Positions 58,520 through 64,000 of a stretch of DNA of 64,000 nucleotides are shown here, in pieces. The notes below the pieces were generated by a model. The model was given only the letters and a program-made list of their open reading frames with translations, had not been told where the DNA came from and did no database searches. The DNA comes from Alphaproteobacteria bacterium (GTDB lineage Bacteria; Pseudomonadota; Alphaproteobacteria; UBA9219), in the NCBI GenBank assembly GCA_026225415.1, contig JAMFSS010000008.1, positions 109,219 to 173,218 on the forward strand, in the 5' to 3' direction. Every line of letters starts with the position of its first letter. The first letter of the stretch is position 1. The position numbers were made by a program, and so were the translations under genes.

Positions 58520-58564
58520 ATGCCCACCCCAGAAAAACAGGAATTAACCACAACGCATCATTGA
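58520..58564 (+). pseudogene. 14-codon frame resembling the start of rplJ
   Basis: CAGGAGT lies nine bases before ATG 58520. The product, MPTPEKQELTTTHH, then stops. The EKQEL segment looks like the N-terminus of ribosomal protein L10, and the leader upstream also looks like that of rplJ. It may be a decayed copy of the rplJ start left by a duplication, or a true leader peptide. It is too short for certainty. Confidence 0.35.
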
Positions 58565-58618
58565 CCTAGCCCCTTCATCCGTGAAATTCTTCCTGCGTCA
58601 CTTTCACCGGGGAAAAAC

Positions 58619-58966
58619 ATGGCCACCAAATTTGAATATGGCTTGGGCGCAGCCTTTGCTATCGCAGCCTCATACATGATGATGAAAAAAGCGGATCAGG
58701 AAATCACCGCGTTTTTCGCGCAACCTTCTTATGCTGAAGTCAACCAAACGGTTCGATCAATGGCTGATGATGCCCTCTCGGATAATACATTTTCGCTTGG
58801 TGAAAAATTCATATCCTGCATGCCCAACAACGATATCTGCGCCACCGGCATCGTCACGCGCATGCCTGACATCAAGCAACCACCCCTCATTGCCATTGTT
58901 GAAGAGAGCGTCCCCAATCAGGCAAAGGTCGATTTTCGCGGCGCTATTTATTACAGCCCCAAGTAA
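58619..58966 (+). CDS. Small membrane-anchored hypothetical protein, 115 residues
   Basis: The N-terminus has one hydrophobic helix (YGLGAAFAIAASYMMM) and the rest is soluble, with two Cys in SCMPNNDICATG. No family is recognised. ATG 58619 follows GGGGAAA. It would be transcribed from the promoter at 58312 if the terminator-like hairpin is read through. It lies between the rplJ-like leader and lexA. Confidence 0.55.
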   Translation: MATKFEYGLGAAFAIAASYMMMKKADQEITAFFAQPSYAEVNQTVRSMADDALSDNTFSLGEKFISCMPNNDICATGIVTRMPDIKQPPLIAIVEESVPNQAKVDFRGAIYYSPK

Positions 58967-58986
58967 GATGCCCTTAAAAGCACACC

Positions 58987-59015
58987 TTGACATAGAAAGA
59001 GAACCAAAGTAGAAC
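58987..59015 (+). promoter_or_regulatory. lexA promoter with LexA box
   Basis: A perfect -35 TTGACA (58987-58992) and TAGAAC (59010-59015) are 17 bp apart. GAAC-N7-GAAC (59001-59004 and 59012-59015) is the reverse complement of the GTTC-N7-GTTC box bound by alphaproteobacterial LexA and covers the -10 region, as expected for autorepression. Confidence 0.85.
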
Positions 59016-59046
59016 GTTCTTGTTTCATTCTTTCCGGGGGTTGCCC

Positions 59047-59751
59047 ATGCTGACGCGCAAACAAAAAGAACTTCTGCTTCTTATCCGCGACCGTCTTGCC
59101 GCCGATGGCGTGCCGCCTTCTTTCGACGAAATGAAGGAAGCGTTGGGGCTGAAATCCAAATCCGGCATTCACCGACTTATAACAGGGTTGGAAGAACGCG
59201 GCTTTATCAAACGGCTGGCACACCGCGCCCGCGCGCTTGAAATTGTCAAATTGCCGGAAGGCAGCGACACCAAACCCGCATCGCGCAAAAAGACCGAAAC
59301 ACCGCGTGATATCAAAATGCCCGACATGGCCGCAATCGCAGCAGCCAATGCCATCAGCCTGCCCCTTTATGGCCGCATAGCAGCCGGCACCCCCATCGAA
59401 GCGCTGCGCGACCCGAATGGCAGCATCGATATACCCGTCGGATTATTGGCATCGACCCGTGGCGCACGAAACGCCGCCGAACATTACGCGTTGGAAATTT
59501 CGGGCGACAGCATGATTGACGCCGGCATTATGGACGGTGACCGCGTTATCATCCGCGCCTGCGACAATGCCGAAAACGGCGCGATTGTTGTCGCCTTGGT
59601 CGACGATCAGGAAGCGACCTTAAAATATCTGTTCCGCAAAGATGGCCAGATTGAATTGGAACCTGCCAATAAAAATTACGAAACCCGTCGCCTGCCCGCG
59701 TCGCGAGTCAAGGTGCAGGGCAAACTTGTCGGACTTTTGCGCCAATATTGA
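59047..59751 (+). CDS. lexA: LexA, SOS repressor
   Basis: LexA (234 residues) represses SOS genes and cleaves itself with RecA. The winged helix starts [17 protein letters not shown] with [20 protein letters not shown]. The cleavage site Ala-Gly is in [11 protein letters not shown], the catalytic Ser in [11 protein letters not shown] and the Lys in [12 protein letters not shown] 59047 is used since it begins the winged helix as in other LexA proteins. Confidence 0.97.
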   Translation: MLTRKQKELLLLIRDRLAADGVPPSFDEMKEALGLKSKSGIHRLITGLEERGFIKRLAHRARALEIVKLPEGSDTKPASRKKTETPRDIKMPDMAAIAAANAISLPLYGRIAAGTPIEALRDPNGSIDIPVGLLASTRGARNAAEHYALEISGDSMIDAGIMDGDRVIIRACDNAENGAIVVALVDDQEATLKYLFRKDGQIELEPANKNYETRRLPASRVKVQGKLVGLLRQY

Positions 59752-59759
59752 TAAGCGAT

Positions 59760-59912
59760 CTAGCCTGACCGTGGCTGGCTGGGGAAATTTTTAAAAAAGT
59801 TTTTCCAAAAATCCGGCAACGGCCTTTCGGCAAATTTTTGCGAAGCGCTCGCCGCCGTTTCCGAAACGGGAAGCTGTGCAGATTTCGTGTCGGCAGGTTT
59901 ATAATTTTCCAC
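59760..59912 (-). CDS. Possible small protein, 50 residues
   Basis: A short frame starts with GTG at 59912, seven bases after AAAGGA. It encodes a soluble, Lys/Pro/Phe-rich peptide with SETAASASQKFAERP and PDFWKNFFKNFPSQ. Codon choice looks like that of real genes nearby. No family is known to me. It converges with lexA, ending 8 bp from its stop. Confidence 0.42.
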   Translation of the reverse strand: MENYKPADTKSAQLPVSETAASASQKFAERPLPDFWKNFFKNFPSQPRSG

Positions 59913-60261
59913 AACTCAATCCTTTCGATTTATGTGTCGCATCCTAACATCCGTTGAATTGTAAAACAATTCGCCCACCACAACCATTGCCTTCACGAAA
60001 CGAAGTGTGACTCGCGAAGCACAACGCGGGACAAAGGCCGATTCTCGCACCCGTTTCGACTCGTTATGGTAAATTTTTGCTTAACGGAAAGTAATTCGTG
60101 GAGTAGAAAGGAAACGCAAAACAGCATGATTGTTGAATAAATACGGCGTTCTACACCGAATCAAATCCTTTCACTTTCAACAAACGGGAACTGTCTGTGA
60201 ATTCTTTGAATACATCACGACAACAACCAATGATTGAATCGCTGCATGCGCGGGGTTCACA
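59913..60261. other. Intergenic, no gene recognised
   Basis: This 349-bp stretch between the small minus-strand frame and the gene at 60262 is AT-rich and holds no supported gene. I see no tRNA, clear promoter or strong hairpin in it. The upstream signals of the two divergent genes must lie here. Confidence 0.5.
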
Positions 60262-61182
60262 ATGAATCTGCGCCCAAAGGCCGCCAACGCCAACAATCAC
60301 GATCTGCCGGAAACCACCCCCACAATGCGCAACCCGCGTTTACTGGAATGGCTGGCACGATTGACGCAACCCGGATTCTCGCTCGATATGCTGGCGCAAC
60401 CTTTCGACCTCAATAAAAAAACCTGCGCCGCACCGCATGAATCATCGCCATCCCACGACGACTGGAACGGCATCATCCATTTGTGCGGCCATGCGCCCAA
60501 AGATTTCGCCGATGCAGGCGCGCCGATGCCGGTGAGCGCCGCCGAAATCGATTATTTCCGCCGCAACCATCGCGGCACCGAAAACCATATCACGCGCGAT
60601 TTTCTTACCGCGCAAACCGACCTGCCCTCGCCGCTGGCCGAACTCTATGGCCTCTATCGCCACCGCGCGCGTATTGATGCCGAAGCGGCTTTGTTCCTCG
60701 CGCAATCCACAAACTCCATGCGCGTCGCCCGCGTGATGGCCGACCTGCTCGCGATGGGCGCATTCGCCAACGGGTTGGAATATGTGGGACATCTGGGCAC
60801 CAGCTATTCCGTTCCATGCGCGTTTGACACATCAACCGAAATCGACAGCGCCAACCGCGAAGCGGCGCGTCGTCTGGCGCTGCCTATCGATCACCCGTCG
60901 CATTTACTGAAACTGACGCCCGATGAAATCGGCGTACTGGCCGCATCGGTTGCCGAGAAAAACGCGCTGACCCCCGACGAATTTATGGAAAAAGCCAATA
61001 TCCTGTCCGAAGCGCGGCAGGATGTGAACCGCCTGCCCATTTGCCAGCATTTCGCCACCGCGGTGGTCGAACGCGATTTAACGATGCAAAGCGGCTGGAT
61101 GGAACGTCTGGCCAGCGCCTATGCCCGCATCCTGCCCAATTGGGTTGCGCACTTGCCGGAAATTCAGTCGGTGATACATTAA
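60262..61182 (+). CDS. Hypothetical protein, 306 residues
   Basis: I do not recognise this soluble, mainly helical protein. It has a basic N-terminal region, DDWNGIIHLCGHAPKDFADA, SAAEIDYFRRNHRGTENHI, and a long helical middle with ARIDAEAALFLAQSTNSMR. The end is ILPNWVAHLPEIQSV. There is no signal peptide. The start at ATG 60262 is weakly supported; ATG 60325 (MRNPRLLEWL) is an alternative close to the likely start of the fold. gpt follows after 27 bp. Confidence 0.6.
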   Translation: MNLRPKAANANNHDLPETTPTMRNPRLLEWLARLTQPGFSLDMLAQPFDLNKKTCAAPHESSPSHDDWNGIIHLCGHAPKDFADAGAPMPVSAAEIDYFRRNHRGTENHITRDFLTAQTDLPSPLAELYGLYRHRARIDAEAALFLAQSTNSMRVARVMADLLAMGAFANGLEYVGHLGTSYSVPCAFDTSTEIDSANREAARRLALPIDHPSHLLKLTPDEIGVLAASVAEKNALTPDEFMEKANILSEARQDVNRLPICQHFATAVVERDLTMQSGWMERLASAYARILPNWVAHLPEIQSVIH

Positions 61183-61209
61183 GCCCTTCTGAAACAGAAG
61201 GACAATGCC

Positions 61210-61725
61210 GTGACGAATGTAAATCCCCAAAAATACTTCCCTGTCAGCTGGGAAGAACTGCACCGCAACGCCAAAGCGCTTGCGTGGAAACTGCATGACA
61301 TCGGCGCATGGAAAGGCCTTATTGCGGTTACACGCGGCGGGTTGGTTCCGGCGGCGGTTGTGGCGCGCGAACTGGATATCCGTATTATCGAAAGCGTGGC
61401 CGTGATCAGCTACGGCGCCGATGACAGCAACCCGGAATTGCAAGGCGAAGCCAAAGTCATCAAACCCGCCGCCAATATCGGTGACGGCGAAGGTTGGCTG
61501 GTGATTGATGATCTGGTTGATACGGGTCGCACCTTTGATGTGTTGCGCCGCCTGTATCCCAAAGCGCATTTTGCCACGGTCTATGCCAAACCGATGGGCA
61601 AACCTTTGGTCGAAACCTTTGTGACGGAAGTCAGCCAGGACACATGGATTTATTTTCCGTGGGATATCGAATTGCAATTCACGCAACCCATTGCCCGCCA
61701 AACCAAAGGCAGCACGCCTAAATAA
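61210..61725 (+). CDS. gpt: Xanthine-guanine phosphoribosyltransferase
   Basis: Gpt (171 residues) salvages xanthine and guanine. The N-terminus FPVSWEELHRNAKALAWKL, TRGGLVPAAVVARELDI and the PRPP-binding motif VIDDLVDTGRTFDVL are characteristic, and it ends with YFPWDIELQF. The start is GTG 61210 with AAGGAC seven bases upstream. Confidence 0.94.
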   Translation: MTNVNPQKYFPVSWEELHRNAKALAWKLHDIGAWKGLIAVTRGGLVPAAVVARELDIRIIESVAVISYGADDSNPELQGEAKVIKPAANIGDGEGWLVIDDLVDTGRTFDVLRRLYPKAHFATVYAKPMGKPLVETFVTEVSQDTWIYFPWDIELQFTQPIARQTKGSTPK

Positions 61726-61745
61726 ACCTTAACCCACAGCCCCTC

Positions 61746-62615
61746 ATGCCCCTCGCCTCTTCCGACGGCACACTCGTCGAAAAATCATCCTTGCGGATAT
61801 CCGTAACCGATTACGGCTTTGCGCGGGGCTTGACGATTTTCGAATTGGCGCGCGTTTATGGCGGCAAGGTTTTTCGCCTCGATGATCACCTAAACCGTCT
61901 TCAAAATGGTGCGGCGTTTCTGGGTTTATCGCTGCCCTCGCCAATCGAAAAAATAAAAAACGATGTCGCGGAAATTATCGCGGAAAATAAATTCCCGCAC
62001 AGCGCGATTAAATTTTACCTGACCGCTGGCGAAAGCCAAACGTCACCCCAATCCTTCGCCGCTCCGCACAATTTCACATCGCATCTCGTGATTATCGAAG
62101 ACGAAATTCACCCCCAACATCCCGAAGCACCCTATGGTTTAGAAACCTACATACGCGGGCAAAAAATTAGGATAATGCCGGTCGAACGCACCCTGCCCTC
62201 GATAAAATCCACCAACTATGCGCAGGGATTTGTTGCGGCCAGAAACGCAGGCGCCGAATGGGACGATATCCTGTTCACGCACCGCGACGGCCATGTGACC
62301 GAAGCGACAAAATCCAATTTCTTCTGTGTGATCGATGGCGTGTTATCCACGCCGGGTAGCGATATGTTGTTGGGCATAACCCGCAAAACCATCTTGGAAA
62401 TCGCGCAGGAATTGCGCATTCCCACAGCCGAACGCCGCCTGACGCCCGACGATATTTTTCGCGCCACCGAAGCTTTCACCACGGGCAGCATTGCGGAAAT
62501 CTGGCCGATCAAACAAATCGACAATCACATCCTGCCGACAACGATGGATGGCGATATTTTCAAAAAATTGCGCGCGCGGTTTACAGAAATTTTAGCCGCG
62601 CTTAACCCGGCATAA
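61746..62615 (+). CDS. Class IV PLP aminotransferase (D-amino-acid/branched-chain type)
   Basis: A fold-type IV aminotransferase of 289 residues. The PLP lysine is in LPSIKSTNYAQGF, followed by the typical EATKSNFFCVIDGVLSTPG and LGITRKTILEIAQEL. It could be a D-alanine aminotransferase, a branched-chain aminotransferase or aminodeoxychorismate lyase; the sequence does not decide. It follows gpt by 20 bp, and its 3' end overlaps the convergent deaminase-like gene by 14 bp. Confidence 0.85.
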   Translation: MPLASSDGTLVEKSSLRISVTDYGFARGLTIFELARVYGGKVFRLDDHLNRLQNGAAFLGLSLPSPIEKIKNDVAEIIAENKFPHSAIKFYLTAGESQTSPQSFAAPHNFTSHLVIIEDEIHPQHPEAPYGLETYIRGQKIRIMPVERTLPSIKSTNYAQGFVAARNAGAEWDDILFTHRDGHVTEATKSNFFCVIDGVLSTPGSDMLLGITRKTILEIAQELRIPTAERRLTPDDIFRATEAFTTGSIAEIWPIKQIDNHILPTTMDGDIFKKLRARFTEILAALNPA

Positions 62616-63843
62616 AATCGGCCAGACTTGCCAATGGCACAGGCGGACGCGACAACGCGGTGTCCGTCACATCATGCGCGGCAAACAAAAAACGCGTCCG
62701 CACATCCCGTTCCGCAAGCACTGCATCGGAAACGCTGGATCCGTTATAGGCGAAATTGTCATTCGCCTTCCACACCCGCGCCCACATCGGTTGCGAATTA
62801 TTGACAAAAGATTCATCGCGCAAGACCGTAATGGCGGCGCCTGCATCATGATAACCGCCCGCAATTATTCTCAGGAAATCGGCGTTGCCCAATGCGGGTG
62901 TTTCGCGCGCATCAAATTGCAAATGCTGCAACCCCTGCGGCATCGCAACATGATGAACCTTGTTGATTCCCGTCCAACCCATTTCCGCAAATAACAACGG
63001 CCCGATTTCGGATGATGTCGTGTACAGCTCTCCATCAACGCCCCAGGATTCCAAAATATTTTCTTCATCGCGATATTTTTTGCACGCCTTGCGCACAGCC
63101 GAAACTTCTGCCGTCGCGTTTAAATTTATCTCCGACCGCGCGTCGTCGCCAATTGCATAAACACTGCCCTCGCGGACAATCACCGCCGTTGCCGCCCGCG
63201 CCGATGCCAAAACATCCCGCACATCCTGCGGCACCTGATTGAAATCTGTTTTGCTGGCGCGAATTAAATTTTCTTTGTTGCCGGGATCACGCGCGAACAA
63301 AATCATCGCATCCGCATATTGCGCATCGTAAAAATGCGCGATGCGGAATGTGTCATCATAAGTCGCGCCATATAACGCCGCGAAACCGCCCTGCTGAATC
63401 AACCCACGCGCCAACAAATCACGCGCCATAATTTCCTGTTTGGTGTGGCATGTCGTGCAGGATTGCCCCGAAGACAGCATCCAGACCGTCACTTCCTGAC
63501 TGGCCTTTTGAAACGCCGTCAATTTTTCAACCAACACCTGATAATTATCGGGCTGCAAGGCCTGATCTTCGGCATGGGCGCTGGCAATACCGCTGCCGAT
63601 GACATTATTCCCGCGCGCATCGCCAATAATCTCTAACCTGTCGCCATAACTTACCGCCAATGCAGCACCAAAAGGGCCGCCGCGCGGGAATCGCTTGGGA
63701 ATCGGCTCGCCCTGTGCATTTAGAATCGAGCGCGATTCATCATCATGCGTCACGTTAAAAAACGCGATTTCATCAGTAAATTGCAGGGTTTCTTGCAATT
63801 GTTCGCGCAAACGCGAGGAAATACGGGGTAAAAATCGTGACAT
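62602..63843 (-). CDS. Two-domain cytidine-deaminase-fold protein
   Basis: The 413-residue protein holds two deaminase-like domains. The first has GGPFGAALAVS, SAHAEDQAL and SCTTCHTKQEIMARDLL, with a His-Ala-Glu and a CxxC that should bind zinc. The second repeats the layout (NLNATAEVSAVRKACKKY, then LYTTSSEIGPLLFAEMGW) but has lost the zinc ligands. Arrangement resembles guanine or tRNA deaminases of the CDA superfamily. ATG 63843 (MSRFLPRIS) is used because CAGGAA precedes it; the frame extends upstream to 63975. Substrate is unknown. Confidence 0.7.
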   Translation of the reverse strand: MSRFLPRISSRLREQLQETLQFTDEIAFFNVTHDDESRSILNAQGEPIPKRFPRGGPFGAALAVSYGDRLEIIGDARGNNVIGSGIASAHAEDQALQPDNYQVLVEKLTAFQKASQEVTVWMLSSGQSCTTCHTKQEIMARDLLARGLIQQGGFAALYGATYDDTFRIAHFYDAQYADAMILFARDPGNKENLIRASKTDFNQVPQDVRDVLASARAATAVIVREGSVYAIGDDARSEINLNATAEVSAVRKACKKYRDEENILESWGVDGELYTTSSEIGPLLFAEMGWTGINKVHHVAMPQGLQHLQFDARETPALGNADFLRIIAGGYHDAGAAITVLRDESFVNNSQPMWARVWKANDNFAYNGSSVSDAVLAERDVRTRFLFAAHDVTDTALSRPPVPLASLADFMPG

Positions 63844-64000
63844 GCTCTGTTCCTGAAAAAAATCGATTGGGTTTTTGCAAATTTTTAAAAAATCGCGCCG
63901 TTTCTTTTGCCAATGTATATTTTTTTTTGCCTGAAACGCAATAATTTTATGTCTTAACAAATCTTCATAAAACATAATAAAACAGCAGTTTCTTACATGT

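Overview
The window is 64 kb of ordinary, densely coded chromosome from an alphaproteobacterium of roughly 50-55% GC. Supporting signs are a LexA gene with a GAAC-N7-GAAC box (the alphaproteobacterial type), a CpdR-like receiver, an FtsEX-YdcF-PlsC cluster, a bifunctional-type PutA and a tRNA-Pro(GGG). A Rhodospirillales/Micavibrionales-type lineage is a guess from gene content only. No phage, transposase, integrase or CRISPR array was found.

Layout. 0.4-7.6 kb: a complete pgaABCD operon for poly-beta-1,6-GlcNAc export, deacetylation and synthesis, followed by a polyprenyl-phosphate sugar-1-phosphate transferase (minus) and a Wzy/WaaL-type membrane protein (plus), so 0.4-9.9 kb is a surface-polysaccharide block. 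10.0-10.8 kb: a Spy-like periplasmic protein and a Gly-rich lipoprotein. 10.8-20.3 kb: a potassium-uptake segment on the minus strand (27-aa peptide, kdpF, an outer-membrane protein, kdpA, kdpB, kdpC, kdpD, kdpE), bounded by an intact tRNA-Pro gene and a 46-bp copy of that tRNA's 3' end; this has the geometry of a tRNA-integrated island. 20.5-36.9 kb: housekeeping genes (sucCD, rsmE, trmN6-like, uvrB, proB, gltX, cysE, cysS, trmJ, folB, a pteridine-reductase-like SDR, uvrC, pgsA). 37.3-40.3 kb: putA, split into proline dehydrogenase and P5C dehydrogenase by one in-frame TAG. 40.3-43.7 kb: ugd, galU, a CpdR-like receiver and a zinc-ribbon membrane protein, all minus. 43.8-46.7 kb: ftsE, ftsX, ydcF-like, plsC. 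47.4-52.2 kb: xseA, an iron-uptake operon (cupredoxin, outer-membrane protein, FTR1 permease) behind a promoter overlapped by a Fur-like box, and purD. 52.2-64 kb: tadA, rluB, rsmD, a class A PBP, infC with a probable AUC start, a regulatory leader resembling that of rplJ but followed by only 14 codons, lexA, gpt, a class IV aminotransferase and a double deaminase-fold protein.

Themes. Several intergenic spaces hold a family of hairpin elements, CCTCTCCC-type stem followed by a long AT-rich stem, whose sequences differ between copies while pairing is kept. The most unusual points are the tRNA-bounded kdp block with an outer-membrane gene inside it, the amber-split putA, the AUC-started infC, the orphan rplJ-like leader, and the hairpin repeat family. 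I did not see a wholly new defence or mobile system.
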